From: Bacillus marasmi
Lineage (GTDB): Bacteria; Bacillota; Bacilli; Bacillales; Cytobacillaceae
Reading direction: 5' to 3'
Assembly: GCF_902168435.1 (NCBI RefSeq)
Contig: NZ_LR656167.1
Coordinates: 1-64,000, forward strand
DNA: 64,000 bases
This document shows, one piece after another, positions 7,779 through 17,185 of this stretch. The notes beneath the pieces were generated by a model, which was not told the DNA's origin, did no database searches, and saw only the letters and a program-made list of their open reading frames with translations. How positions within the stretch are numbered: position 1 is the first letter of the stretch; every line of letters starts with the position of its first letter. Both the position numbers and the translations under genes were made by a program.

Positions 7779-8435
7779 ATGATCAAGATACTGCTTGTTG
7801 ATGACCATGCAGTCGTCCGAATGGGGTTAACAATGCTTTTGAATCATCATCCTAATATGCAAGTTGTGGGCGAGGCGTCTGAAGGAAATGAAGGAATAAA
7901 AAAAGCTCTAGCTCTTAAACCTAATGTCGTCATAATGGATTTAAGTATGCCTCATGGCAAGGATGGCTTGTCGGCTACCGAAGAACTCATGAAGCAAATG
8001 CCTGAAGTTGCAGTACTCATATTGACAATGCATGATGACGAAGAATACTTATTTAAGGCGATTCAAGCAGGTGCATCAGGCTGTATTTTAAAAAGTGCTC
8101 CCCAAGATGAATTAATTGCGGCTATTGAGTCAGTAGCAGAAGGTAATGCTTATCTTCACCCGATGGCGACGAAAAGATTAATCACCGAGTATATGGAAGC
8201 CATTAAACAGGGCAATACACAAGAAGCAATCAGTTTATTGTCAGACCGTGAGAAGGAAGTACTAACACTAATCGCAAAGGGGTTTTCGAATAAAGAAATT
8301 GCCGAAAAATTAACAATTAGTGTTAAAACTGTTGAAACACATAAGGGGAATTTAATGGAAAAACTACAAATGAAGACACGTCCGGAATTGGTTCAATATG
8401 CTTTGAAGAAGGGATTGCTAGGATATGGGATATAG
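7779..8435 (+). CDS. NarL/NreC-family response regulator
   Basis: The 218-residue protein has an N-terminal receiver domain with Asp8, Asp9, phosphoacceptor Asp54 (VVIMDLSMP) and a conserved Lys in ILKSAP. The C-terminal LuxR-type helix-turn-helix is at about residues 150-210 (LSDREKEVLTLIAKGFSNKEIA). It resembles NreC/NarL regulators that activate nitrate respiration genes. It lies between two partner kinases and an NreA-like GAF protein, so it likely receives phosphate from one or both kinases and controls this operon and other nitrate-responsive genes. Confidence 0.88.
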   Translation: MIKILLVDDHAVVRMGLTMLLNHHPNMQVVGEASEGNEGIKKALALKPNVVIMDLSMPHGKDGLSATEELMKQMPEVAVLILTMHDDEEYLFKAIQAGASGCILKSAPQDELIAAIESVAEGNAYLHPMATKRLITEYMEAIKQGNTQEAISLLSDREKEVLTLIAKGFSNKEIAEKLTISVKTVETHKGNLMEKLQMKTRPELVQYALKKGLLGYGI

Positions 8436-8447
8436 AAGTGAGGTCAA

Positions 8448-8951
8448 ATGATGATGACAGGTGAACAGAGGGATCAACGCTTTGTTAATGATTGCCATAG
8501 TTTACTTAACCAAGTAGATTGTGACTTCGTTGGTCTTGCGATTCAAAATCAAAAGGGGCCAGATATTAACTGGTATTATGCGATTGGCAACGAAAATGAA
8601 AAATATAAACGGATTACCGTACGCTACGGTAAAGGAATCGCAGGAAAGGTAATATTAACCGGTGCACCGATGAGCATACAGTTTTTTCCTGAGCATATTT
8701 CCGGGAAGGCAACGGATTATCCAATCATGTTGGCTGAAAAATTAATCCATTCCTATGCTGCACCTATTCTATGTAAAGGATCACCAAAAGGAGTACTCTT
8801 GATAGGAAGAAGACAAGGTGAAATCTTTAATGAAGGCGAGAAGGAAAAAGTTCAACAGGTTGCAGCCAATATGGAGGAATGGTTAAATAGTATTTTTGTT
8901 TGCTACTGTGAAAAAGACTTACTGACAGAAGGAGCAGAAAATAATGGATGA
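8448..8951 (+). CDS. GAF-domain protein, NreA-like nitrate receptor candidate
   Basis: The 167-residue soluble protein is essentially one GAF domain (about residues 10-155), matching NreA in size and position. Staphylococcal NreA binds nitrate and restrains the kinase NreB. Aromatic and hydrophobic residues in the first half (INWYYAIGN, GKGIAGKVI) could line a small-ligand pocket, but nitrate binding cannot be read directly. Three tandem ATG codons make the exact start uncertain by up to two residues. The gene overlaps the following kinase by 8 bp, which suggests coupled synthesis and direct interaction. Confidence 0.72.
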   Translation: MMMTGEQRDQRFVNDCHSLLNQVDCDFVGLAIQNQKGPDINWYYAIGNENEKYKRITVRYGKGIAGKVILTGAPMSIQFFPEHISGKATDYPIMLAEKLIHSYAAPILCKGSPKGVLLIGRRQGEIFNEGEKEKVQQVAANMEEWLNSIFVCYCEKDLLTEGAENNG

Positions 8952-9582
8952 AGACGCACTTAAGATAGCGAGGCAAAAAATGTCGGCGAGGATAATTGAA
9001 GTGCAGGAGGAAGAACGAAAGCGGATTTCAAGAAATCTACACGACGATCTCGGTCAAAATCTGTATAGCCATTTAATCTCGATAAATCTGCTTCAGTCGC
9101 AGGTCGAACATCCACTGATTGAGCAAATAAAGCTAGAAGCTACTCAATTAATCGAGCAAGTTCGCGAAATATCTTGGGAACTTCGCCCTGCATTGCTAGA
9201 TGATCTCGGTCTTATTCCTGCTATTCGTTCTTTTATTACAAAATTCAATGAAAATTATCAACTTGTCATCCATTTTGATTACACACTTAATCATGTATTA
9301 GAAAATCATATTGAGCTAGCGATATACCGAATTATTCAGGAAGCTTTAACAAATATTCGAAAATATGCACATGTAAAGGAAGCCTGGCTCTCAGTAACAG
9401 AATTACCTTCTTCTGTTCAAGTTATTATTGTAGATCACGGTAAAGGCTTTAATCCACAGGAACAGACGAAAGGGGTTGGTATGTTAAGTATGGAAGAAAG
9501 AGTTCGAGCTGTTGGTGGGATCTTTCAGTACCAAACATTAATCGGAAAAGGTACTAAAATCATCGTAGATATTCCGTTATAA
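8944..9582 (+). CDS. NreB/DegS-like histidine kinase without sensor domain (second copy)
   Basis: This 212-residue HisKA_3/HATPase_c kinase has its acceptor His33 in ISRNLHDDLGQNL, an N box in IIQEALTNIRKYA, and DHGKGFNP and GVGMLSMEERV motifs. Like the kinase at 7113-7760 it has no N-terminal sensing region and lacks the four clustered cysteines of NreB. It is the last gene of the long plus-strand operon and is followed by a terminator shared with the germination genes. It probably acts with the GAF protein encoded immediately before it. Confidence 0.82.
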   Translation: MDEDALKIARQKMSARIIEVQEEERKRISRNLHDDLGQNLYSHLISINLLQSQVEHPLIEQIKLEATQLIEQVREISWELRPALLDDLGLIPAIRSFITKFNENYQLVIHFDYTLNHVLENHIELAIYRIIQEALTNIRKYAHVKEAWLSVTELPSSVQVIIVDHGKGFNPQEQTKGVGMLSMEERVRAVGGIFQYQTLIGKGTKIIVDIPL

Positions 9583-9630
9583 AGCCAGTCCACGAAACTA
9601 TGCAGAAGTTGTGGAGTCTGGCTTTTTTTG
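9582..9630. terminator. bidirectional terminator between nitrate and germination operons
   Basis: AAAGCCAG and CTGGCTTTTTTT form the ends of an imperfect stem with further pairing inside (CCAC..GTGG). The run of T on the plus strand serves the kinase operon; the A-rich opposite side could serve the convergent gerB-like gene. Confidence 0.7.
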
Positions 9631-10719
9631 TGTGTGTAATTTCTTTTTAAAAATAAATCCTAGCAGCCAAACTGAGACCGGTAGGAGGATAGCAATGGAT
9701 ACAGAAGCGGTAATCCAGTTGGTTTCCAAATAATACATAGCACGACGATGATCATTTACTATATAATAGCCGAATCCACCTAGTATTAGTGTTACAGGTA
9801 AAATGAGCTTCCGATAATTTTTTGTATTAGTTATTTTTTCAAGAGCGATTGAGGCGCAAAATAGAGTCATCATTATTTGTGTTAGACTCGATAAGGCAAA
9901 GAATGCGACCATCACCATTTCGTAACGGTGCAGAAAAACACCAATACTAGCACTCCTAGCCATTTGCATACATGAAATTATATATTGTCCAGCTACTTCG
10001 GATGTTAACACACCAGCTTCAAGGATTGGCCAAAGTAAAATAAACATTCCACTAAAAACACTACCATTTACACCAGCACTTTTCCATGAATCAATTTCTT
10101 TTACGTGTGGGAGGATTAAAGCTGCCATCATGGTCGCCATACCCCAATCGGAATTGTGGTGCCGACTAGCCCAAACAATCTTTGGAAGTCCGGATTCAAA
10201 GGTTGGTAAGAGCTCCCGAATATCAAAATTCTGAATTGAACCGATTAGGATAAGGATATTAAGTGCTAAAATCGAAAAGATCCCTAACAACGCCATTCTA
10301 GAAATAACCTCTAAACCGTGAAATATTCCAAACGACCCTACGATTAAAGCTGCGATAATAAAATATATTGTTGGCATCTCAGGAAGGAAATAGTCCCTTA
10401 AATGATAGACAAACGTAATCATGACAACTCCGTAAGACAACATAAAATAGATAAAGAAAATCAGCGCTATGAATTTCCCACCCCATTTTCCTAGGATTAA
10501 TTTGCATTGCTCAACAAGATCAAGTTCAGGGGCTCTTTTAATAACCAATATTGTAATAAACATAATCAAGATGCCTTGTAGGATTGATATTGTGGTAGAA
10601 AGCCACATATCGTTTCCAACTTCACGGGAAATTGAGCCTTGTGTCACTCCAATTGCTTTGGCATATATCATATTGATAATCAATGCCATAAACATACCAT
10701 TTGTAATTTGTACGCGCAT
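9598..10719 (-). CDS. spore germinant receptor B subunit (GerKB/GerAB type)
   Basis: The 373-residue protein is an integral membrane protein of the amino acid permease-like GerAB family with about ten hydrophobic spans (for example GIFHGLEVISRMALLGIFSIL). It is thought to bind the germinant in the spore inner membrane. The frame is open further upstream, but the ATG of MRVQITNG, behind GAGGG and just after the GerC-type stop, is the natural start. It is the third gene of an operon ordered A-C-B, the order of gerK rather than gerA in B. subtilis. Confidence 0.85.
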   Translation of the reverse strand: MRVQITNGMFMALIINMIYAKAIGVTQGSISREVGNDMWLSTTISILQGILIMFITILVIKRAPELDLVEQCKLILGKWGGKFIALIFFIYFMLSYGVVMITFVYHLRDYFLPEMPTIYFIIAALIVGSFGIFHGLEVISRMALLGIFSILALNILILIGSIQNFDIRELLPTFESGLPKIVWASRHHNSDWGMATMMAALILPHVKEIDSWKSAGVNGSVFSGMFILLWPILEAGVLTSEVAGQYIISCMQMARSASIGVFLHRYEMVMVAFFALSSLTQIMMTLFCASIALEKITNTKNYRKLILPVTLILGGFGYYIVNDHRRAMYYLETNWITASVSIAILLPVSVWLLGFIFKKKLHTQKKPDSTTSA

Positions 10720-10729
10720 GATGTGTCCC

Positions 10730-11929
10730 TCATTTACCTTCTTTAGTCGGTTTATAAAGCAGTGCTGAATCATTAATTTTTACTGAAACTTCGACAGTGA
10801 CAGGGGCTGTTTGAAAAACATCCTTCCAACGCTGCATAATACTATGCTTCCACTCACTAGGATATCGATTATGAAATACCTTTCCTAGCTCCAAAATATC
10901 TGCTTTGTACTCAGATTGTGCCTTCGACACAACACTGTTAATATTCCCTGTTAATTCGTCTTCAACTTGTTTCTCAAGCTTAGCTATCTGAGCTTCATCC
11001 TCTAGGGAAAGCGGACATCCAGCTTCAACCATTGTGTAGTTTCCAGCAAAGCGAATATGAAAACGTGGTTGATTTTTTTTAAAGGATGGTGTTACCTTAA
11101 ACTTATAATTTTTGAGTTCGAGGCTAACCATTTTATTTGGTTCTTTTGGGCAGCTAATTGCCATAACTCCTGATTCAATTTTTTCTATAAATGGAAGTAG
11201 ACCTCTTGTTTCCTTTTGGTTTAAAATACCTACTAGCTTATCGCCTTTAAACACACCAGCCCCCGCTAATTCAATTTGTTTCACACTGCCTTCTTGTCCT
11301 GGCTTTTTGTTGGAAATTCCTCGAGCAATTAATTTTACTCTAGCTAATACTGGCTCCGTGCTTTCGCTTAAAAAGGCAGCTTGCAAATCGAGCATTTGAG
11401 TTCGTGGCGCTAGGTTTGAAATATTTGAGTAGCGAAATAGCTTATCCATTGCTTCACCAGAAATAACCTCCAAGCCTGTCATGGTTGATAGAATATTACT
11501 AGCTTTATTTGGTGTAACGACAACCCAGGTTCGCATTCGCAGTTCAGGATTTCGCGTGAAGAAATCAATAATATCCTTAATACCCTCTCGAGCAAGGTCC
11601 TCATTGATGATGATGATATAATTATGTGCCCAAAAAACTCGACGAGTAGAGAAGGAAGAAAGATTGCGAATTGCTTCAAAAATTGTATCGCCACTAGCTT
11701 TTGCTGACCAAATGGGGTCGCCCGTATTTCCAGCTGGAGCACCGGTTTGACCTCTGGAATCAGCTGGGCGGGCAATTTGAACTGAAACCTCAACTTTCCC
11801 GTCCGTCCCTTTATCTAGACCAACGGCCATCACAAGTGCCAATTCATTGATTTCTCGCTTTCCGTTACAGCCGCTTAGAGTTATGGTAAGAACAAGGCTC
11901 ATTAACACAATTATTTGTGTAGTTTTCAC
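10730..11929 (-). CDS. spore germinant receptor C subunit, lipoprotein (GerKC/GerAC type)
   Basis: The 399-residue protein starts with a lipoprotein signal (hydrophobic core followed by LSGC near residue 20) and then has the three-domain GerAC fold region. Sequences such as NELALVMAVGLDKG are typical of the family. It is anchored to the outer face of the spore inner membrane and is needed for receptor function. It overlaps the A-subunit gene by four bases (ATGA), showing translational coupling. Confidence 0.88.
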   Translation of the reverse strand: MKTTQIIVLMSLVLTITLSGCNGKREINELALVMAVGLDKGTDGKVEVSVQIARPADSRGQTGAPAGNTGDPIWSAKASGDTIFEAIRNLSSFSTRRVFWAHNYIIIINEDLAREGIKDIIDFFTRNPELRMRTWVVVTPNKASNILSTMTGLEVISGEAMDKLFRYSNISNLAPRTQMLDLQAAFLSESTEPVLARVKLIARGISNKKPGQEGSVKQIELAGAGVFKGDKLVGILNQKETRGLLPFIEKIESGVMAISCPKEPNKMVSLELKNYKFKVTPSFKKNQPRFHIRFAGNYTMVEAGCPLSLEDEAQIAKLEKQVEDELTGNINSVVSKAQSEYKADILELGKVFHNRYPSEWKHSIMQRWKDVFQTAPVTVEVSVKINDSALLYKPTKEGK

Positions 11930-13602
11930 TCCTTCTTCCTCCCGTTGTCCAGTTTTAATTTTTTAACTTTTTTGAAAAATCTACCCTTTGTTGATAGTTT
12001 CTGCGTTATGTGATCAATATCTTTACCTTCGTGATTTATGTCCTTATCTGCAACCTGTGCGCCATCATTAGGTGGCTTAGGAATTTGATTTTGACCCATC
12101 CGTTTTGCGTCTACACCTTGAGCATCCTCTGGTAAAGTATTCATTGCCCACCATGGAAAGCGAATGATTGAATCCTTCTGATCACCAGGTTTAAATGGAG
12201 TGGCCGGTGCCAAATACGATTCTCCGAAAGATCTTAATGACATGGCATGAAGCGCAATGAGGACGAATATCATAGCAAACCCAAGCAGTCCTAATGTGCC
12301 GGAGGCTATTAATAAAGGAAAGCGTATCAGCCTAATAGAAAAGGAGGCAGATGGGTTAGGTATTGCAAATGATGAAATACCGGTAACGGCCACAACAATC
12401 ACCATAGTTGGTGAAACGATACCAGCTTGGACCGCCGCTTGACCTATAACTAGCGAACCAACTATACTTACTGCTTGCCCGATAGGTTTAGGCATCCGCA
12501 AACCAGCTTCCCGCATCAATTCAAAGGTAATTTCCATCGTGAGAGCTTCAAGAAGAACGGGAAAAGGGATGACATCACGTCCCGATGCGATAGTTAGCGC
12601 CAAGGGGGTAGGAATCATTTCCTGATGAAAGCTAACTAGCATCACAAAAATAGACGGCAGTGTTAGGCTAATAATAAACGCGATATAGCGGATAATTCTA
12701 AAAAAACTTCCGGCTAAATAACGTGAATAGTAGTCATCGCTTGCTTGTAGAAACTGCCAAAAAAAGGTTGGGACGATTAGTACAAACGGAGTGTTATCAG
12801 TAAATATGGCAACCCTTCCTTCGTATATGGATGAAGCAACTTTATCAGGTCTTTCGGTACATTGAATCGTCGAAAAAGGCGAAAGTGGAGCATCTTCAAT
12901 CATTTCTTCAATGTAGCCACTTTCTAGAATTGCATCAATTTTTATCCCATTTAAACGCTTCTTTACTTCTTCAACCAAGCCATCTTTGGCAGTCCCCTTT
13001 AAATAGGCGATATTAACATCTGTTTTTGATTTTGTGCCAATTTGAAAACCCTCAATCCGTAATAATGGATCGCGAATTCTCCTTCTAACCAAAGCGGTAT
13101 TAGTTCGAATACTTTCTGTAAAGCCATCGCGCGCACCACGGACGATTTGATCAGTTTGTGGCTCGTCCACGGAACGGGTATCCCAACCACGTGTCGATGC
13201 CACAAATGCTTTCTCAGAGTGGTCGATGAACAGTACTGTATCACCGGTTAGTAATGCATCGATGCCATCAGAAATTTTTGTGATAACCTTAAGAGAGGCT
13301 AAATCCATAACAGTTTGTTTTAAAATTTCTGCCATTTCCTTTGGCTGATTCATTTCATTCATCTCGGGGTGGATTTTTTCTGTTTTATACACCAAATTCT
13401 CAATTAATTTTCCTACGTTTTCGGTGTTGGCGAGTCCATCCGTGTAAAAAATAACTGCTCTCAGTTTCTTTTTTTTATGAAAAACAAAATTTCTTTGTGC
13501 TAGGTCAACGCTATCTTCGAGGATATCCCGAAATATATTAACGTTACAATCGATGTTTGCATCAATATTCCTTTCGAGCTTCTGCTTAAGTTGTTCATCC
13601 AT
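11926..13602 (-). CDS. spore germinant receptor A subunit (GerKA/GerAA type)
   Basis: The 558-residue protein has a large soluble N-terminal region (about residues 1-300) and a C-terminal block with several membrane spans (about 310-480), the standard GerAA architecture. Family blocks are visible, including DNTPFVLIVPTFFWQFLQASDDYYSR and SFHQEMIPTPL. GerA-family A subunits oligomerise into the germinant-gated ion channel. It is the first gene of the A-C-B operon, and a small membrane protein gene diverges from it upstream. Confidence 0.9.
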   Translation of the reverse strand: MDEQLKQKLERNIDANIDCNVNIFRDILEDSVDLAQRNFVFHKKKKLRAVIFYTDGLANTENVGKLIENLVYKTEKIHPEMNEMNQPKEMAEILKQTVMDLASLKVITKISDGIDALLTGDTVLFIDHSEKAFVASTRGWDTRSVDEPQTDQIVRGARDGFTESIRTNTALVRRRIRDPLLRIEGFQIGTKSKTDVNIAYLKGTAKDGLVEEVKKRLNGIKIDAILESGYIEEMIEDAPLSPFSTIQCTERPDKVASSIYEGRVAIFTDNTPFVLIVPTFFWQFLQASDDYYSRYLAGSFFRIIRYIAFIISLTLPSIFVMLVSFHQEMIPTPLALTIASGRDVIPFPVLLEALTMEITFELMREAGLRMPKPIGQAVSIVGSLVIGQAAVQAGIVSPTMVIVVAVTGISSFAIPNPSASFSIRLIRFPLLIASGTLGLLGFAMIFVLIALHAMSLRSFGESYLAPATPFKPGDQKDSIIRFPWWAMNTLPEDAQGVDAKRMGQNQIPKPPNDGAQVADKDINHEGKDIDHITQKLSTKGRFFKKVKKLKLDNGRKKE

Positions 13603-13721
13603 CGGTAAACTCCTATATGAAAATAAAATAATATTTCTATCTTAGACTTTCCAAAACCAACAAAAGGTATGAATAAAAATTGAGAGGGAAAAATGAGGGG
13701 GAATAGGAGGAGGGAGTAAGG

Positions 13722-13919
13722 TTGAATTTTTATCATTGGTGGATATATACTCACATCTTGAACGCGCCATGGTTTGTCTGGAGTATTGTCATATTTGTGT
13801 TTCTGTTTAATATTTTTGGACCCATTATTATTTGGCTAAGGATAAATAGTAAACGGATCCCGTTTTTACATACCAAATTAAATGGTCAACCCAAAACGGA
13901 AAAGGCTGCCGAAAAATAA
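13722..13919 (+). CDS. small single-TM membrane protein divergent from the germination operon
   Basis: The 65-residue protein starts at TTG behind a strong AGGAGG site and contains one long hydrophobic span (about residues 16-40) with a basic tail. It shares a roughly 120-bp divergent promoter region with the germinant receptor operon. The family is not recognised. Short membrane proteins beside ger operons can belong to the receptor (D subunits have two spans), but only one clear span is seen here, so that link is tentative. Confidence 0.55.
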   Translation: MNFYHWWIYTHILNAPWFVWSIVIFVFLFNIFGPIIIWLRINSKRIPFLHTKLNGQPKTEKAAEK

Positions 13920-13956
13920 AAAAAACAAGGAAGAAAGTATCCTTGTTTTTCTGAAG

Positions 13957-15840
13957 CTATTCATGATAAAGCGGAAGGATGATTTTGAAGGTGGTACCTT
14001 TATTCATCTCACTTATAACGTCAATTTTTCCCTGATGCTGTTCAATGATTTTTTTGCACATCATCAAGCCTAGACCATTTCCGTTTTCTTTCATCGTAAA
14101 GAAAGGTTCCCCCAATTTTAGGAGTGCGTCCTCTGGGATTCCGATACCAGTATCAGAAAACTCTATTATGATAGAATGCGGAGTTTTCTCTTTTATATCA
14201 ATTGATAATGAACCTCCATCTGGCATTGCTTCAAAGGCATTTTTCATGAGGTTAATAAAGACCTGTTTCAAATGGTTCTTTTCGCAAAAAACGGTCTTCT
14301 GAAAGATATTATCTTCAAGATGAATATCCACACCATGTAATAGAGCTTGTGGCTGTAGGAGGGATACGACCTGATTAATGATCTCGGAGATATTTTCAGG
14401 CTTAAACAGCAGTGCTTGAGGTTTGGCAACCGCCATAAACTCATTGGTAATTTGCTCAATCCGATCCACCTCATCAAGCATCAATTTAATATAAATTTGA
14501 TTTTGACTATCTGAATCATTTTTAATTAACTGCAAAAATCCTTTTAAAGTTGTTAACGGATTCCGAACTTCATGAGCAATTCCTGCAGCTAACTCACCCA
14601 GCACTCCAAGTTTTTCAGAACTGCGGATCATTTCCTCCATGTGCTTTAATTTTGATATATCTGTAGCCGAACCGATAATATGGTTAATCACGCCACCGAT
14701 AATAATCGGCTTTAATGTGATAAACAGTGAAAAGCCATTGCTGTCCATCTCAAAGGAAACCTTTTGTCCTGTATCCCAGGCATGATGATAGTTTTGCAAT
14801 AAGATATTTGCTTCATCAGGGGCCATTTCCATTTCCTTAATGGTTTTATTTTTGATGTGTTTTGGATTCAAGCCCATTTGGTGGAGCAATTCACCATCAC
14901 ATAATAAATGAATAAAATCATCATTCTGTTTTTTTATTTTATAAATAACACCTTGCTGTTCGCGGATAATTTCATCCAATTCCTGCTGTGCCTTTTTAAT
15001 GCTTTCTTCAGCAAGTTTATCTTCACTAATAGTTGAAAAATAAAATCCTCTAATGATAAAAATAAACCCAATAACCTTAAAGAAGTGCCCAAGAATGTTG
15101 TCAAAATCATAAATGCTTGAGTACATTGTAAACACGATCTCGCTTATGAGCAGAAAATAAAAGGATAAAAAGATATATAAGGAAGCGTGTTTTTGCGTCC
15201 TTTTATATTGTTTTACATTAATGATCATGCCAATTAAATATAAGAAGCAGACAAAATATTCAATGCCTTTTTTAATCGGTGTTGTTCCGACACCTTCAAT
15301 CACAACAACCGGTAAATAATTCCCATATTGAAAAATAAACAATGATATAAAGAAAATAACCAAGCCAGTCACGAGAACTAGGGTTGCGCGAGGATCATTT
15401 TCCATTCTTTTTTCTGTCTTTAATAGGATAACCATAATCGTAGTAGTTCCAATCAGTCTACTAACCAACCAAAACCATATCGAGTTAGTTATAGAACCCT
15501 CAGCAATAAAAAATGGCATACCCTCAAAGGTTAGTGTGTGGAAAAAGTCCAAAATACCTACAGTTAGAAAAACAAACGATAGATATAGTAATTTTTGCGA
15601 TTTGGAATAAGTAAATGCTTTCCAGCCATATGTAAAGATTGCGATAGATATAGATATGCTAAAAAATTCTAGAATGATATGTAAGCTTGTATAATACTTT
15701 GCCTGATACATTGGGATAAGGTCTTGATGAAAAAAATGAAATAGTCCAAAAAAAATCGTCCCAATTAGGGCATATATAATGATTTGTTTTTCAAAAACCT
15801 TAAGACCTTTCATATAATCAGCTCTTTCATCTATAGTCAT
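13957..15840 (-). CDS. membrane sensor histidine kinase (MASE3-PAS-HisKA), sporulation-kinase type
   Basis: The 627-residue protein has an N-terminal multi-span membrane domain of MASE3 type (about residues 15-270). A coiled linker and PAS-like region follow (about 275-395), then HisKA with GIAHEVRNPLTTLKGF and an HATPase domain (N box LMKNAFEAM, G boxes DTGIGIPEDAL and GNGLGLMM). The H box resembles the KinA-E family feeding the Spo0A phosphorelay, and no response regulator gene is adjacent, as is usual for those orphan kinases. No strong ribosome site precedes the first ATG; the ATG at 15813 is an alternative start. The signal sensed is unknown. Confidence 0.82.
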   Translation of the reverse strand: MTIDERADYMKGLKVFEKQIIIYALIGTIFFGLFHFFHQDLIPMYQAKYYTSLHIILEFFSISISIAIFTYGWKAFTYSKSQKLLYLSFVFLTVGILDFFHTLTFEGMPFFIAEGSITNSIWFWLVSRLIGTTTIMVILLKTEKRMENDPRATLVLVTGLVIFFISLFIFQYGNYLPVVVIEGVGTTPIKKGIEYFVCFLYLIGMIINVKQYKRTQKHASLYIFLSFYFLLISEIVFTMYSSIYDFDNILGHFFKVIGFIFIIRGFYFSTISEDKLAEESIKKAQQELDEIIREQQGVIYKIKKQNDDFIHLLCDGELLHQMGLNPKHIKNKTIKEMEMAPDEANILLQNYHHAWDTGQKVSFEMDSNGFSLFITLKPIIIGGVINHIIGSATDISKLKHMEEMIRSSEKLGVLGELAAGIAHEVRNPLTTLKGFLQLIKNDSDSQNQIYIKLMLDEVDRIEQITNEFMAVAKPQALLFKPENISEIINQVVSLLQPQALLHGVDIHLEDNIFQKTVFCEKNHLKQVFINLMKNAFEAMPDGGSLSIDIKEKTPHSIIIEFSDTGIGIPEDALLKLGEPFFTMKENGNGLGLMMCKKIIEQHQGKIDVISEMNKGTTFKIILPLYHE

Positions 15841-16129
15841 TGGGAACAGTCAAGAGTATTTTTTGAATAAATCGTGAATTTTTAATTGTTACAATTTTTA
15901 TAATATATTCGCAAAACATATCGGTCAATATGAATTGCAAAAAAAGCAAATATTATTGAGAAGTATAGTATGGATTTAATATCCAATAAGAAGTTTTTTA
16001 AGCCAAAATAAGCAAACCACAACAGAATATAGTAAAATAAGACAGTATATATAATAAGGAGAAAAGTTCATTTCCAAACACAACGATAAACCCTCCAAGT
16101 AGGAGGATAAATAAGGAGTCTAGCATTAA

Positions 16130-17161
16130 ATGTGGAAAAAGTGGATTTTTATCATCATTGTGGCACTGCTTGCTGCAATCATATTACCCTACAGTCTACC
16201 GCTAATATTTGCACTTGTTACCGCAGTCTTACTTGAGGGCTTAGTTAAATGGTTAATGCTCAGACTGCGTTTAAATCGATTGCAATCGGTTATTGCTGTG
16301 TTTACAAGCTATGTATTAATGCTAATGGTCATTGGCTACAACATGATTGCCATCATAACTACGCAAACGATTGCCTTATCAGAAAGGACCCCAACCTTTG
16401 TAAAGGATTTTTACCGGACTGGTATTAAGCCGTTAATCAAGAAATGGCAGTTTTATTCCCAGAGCCTTCCTGTTGAAGTGATTTCATCGATTGAAAAAAC
16501 GATTGATAATTCAGTTACCACATTAGATTCTTTTCTACAGGGGTTGTTACAATCAACAATTAATTTCCTAACCATCATTCCAGGATTTTTAATAGAAGTG
16601 TTGATTTACTTGGTGGCATTATTCATGATCAGCCTTGAACTGCCAAGATTAAAGAACAAATTGGAGCAATACTTAACTGAACAGACGAAAATGAAAGTAT
16701 TTGTAGTAACATCTGAATTAAGCAAAGCAGGTATTGGATTTATTAAGGCACAAATCATATTAAGTTTAATCACTTTCATCATGGCCTTTATCGGCTTATC
16801 AATTCTTCAGGTTTCCTATACTGCACTTCTTTCATTGTTAATAGTTATTGTTGATATTCTCCCAATACTTGGTACAGGCTCTGTTTTGGTACCTTGGGCA
16901 ATCGTCGCCATTCTTCAAGGAAATCATTTTTTAGGGATTGGGCTACTTATCCTCTTCCTAGTTATAACTGTTGTCAGAAGAATTGTCGAGCCAAAGGTTT
17001 ATTCAAGCAGCCTTGGAATATCACCACTCGCCGCTTTAATTAGTCTGTATATTGGCTTTAAACTCTTGGGAATCATCGGAGTATTTTTAGGTCCAGCAAT
17101 GGTGATCGTCTACGACACCCTCAAAAAAGCAAATGTCATCAAAATGAACTTTAAGTTTTAA
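16130..17161 (+). CDS. AI-2E family membrane protein (YtvI-like)
   Basis: The 343-residue protein has the AI-2E exporter family layout: two N-terminal spans, a soluble segment (about residues 85-145) and about five further spans. Conserved sequences include LLSLLIVIVDILPILGTGSVLVPW and EPKVYSSSLGISPLAALISLYIG. Bacillus members include the sporulation protein YtvI, which this resembles in length, but the exact orthologue is not certain. Substrates of Gram-positive members are mostly unknown. The start follows AAGGAG at a slightly long spacing. Confidence 0.8.
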   Translation: MWKKWIFIIIVALLAAIILPYSLPLIFALVTAVLLEGLVKWLMLRLRLNRLQSVIAVFTSYVLMLMVIGYNMIAIITTQTIALSERTPTFVKDFYRTGIKPLIKKWQFYSQSLPVEVISSIEKTIDNSVTTLDSFLQGLLQSTINFLTIIPGFLIEVLIYLVALFMISLELPRLKNKLEQYLTEQTKMKVFVVTSELSKAGIGFIKAQIILSLITFIMAFIGLSILQVSYTALLSLLIVIVDILPILGTGSVLVPWAIVAILQGNHFLGIGLLILFLVITVVRRIVEPKVYSSSLGISPLAALISLYIGFKLLGIIGVFLGPAMVIVYDTLKKANVIKMNFKF

Positions 17162-17185
17162 AAATTAGGCTGTGTAAATGCACGG

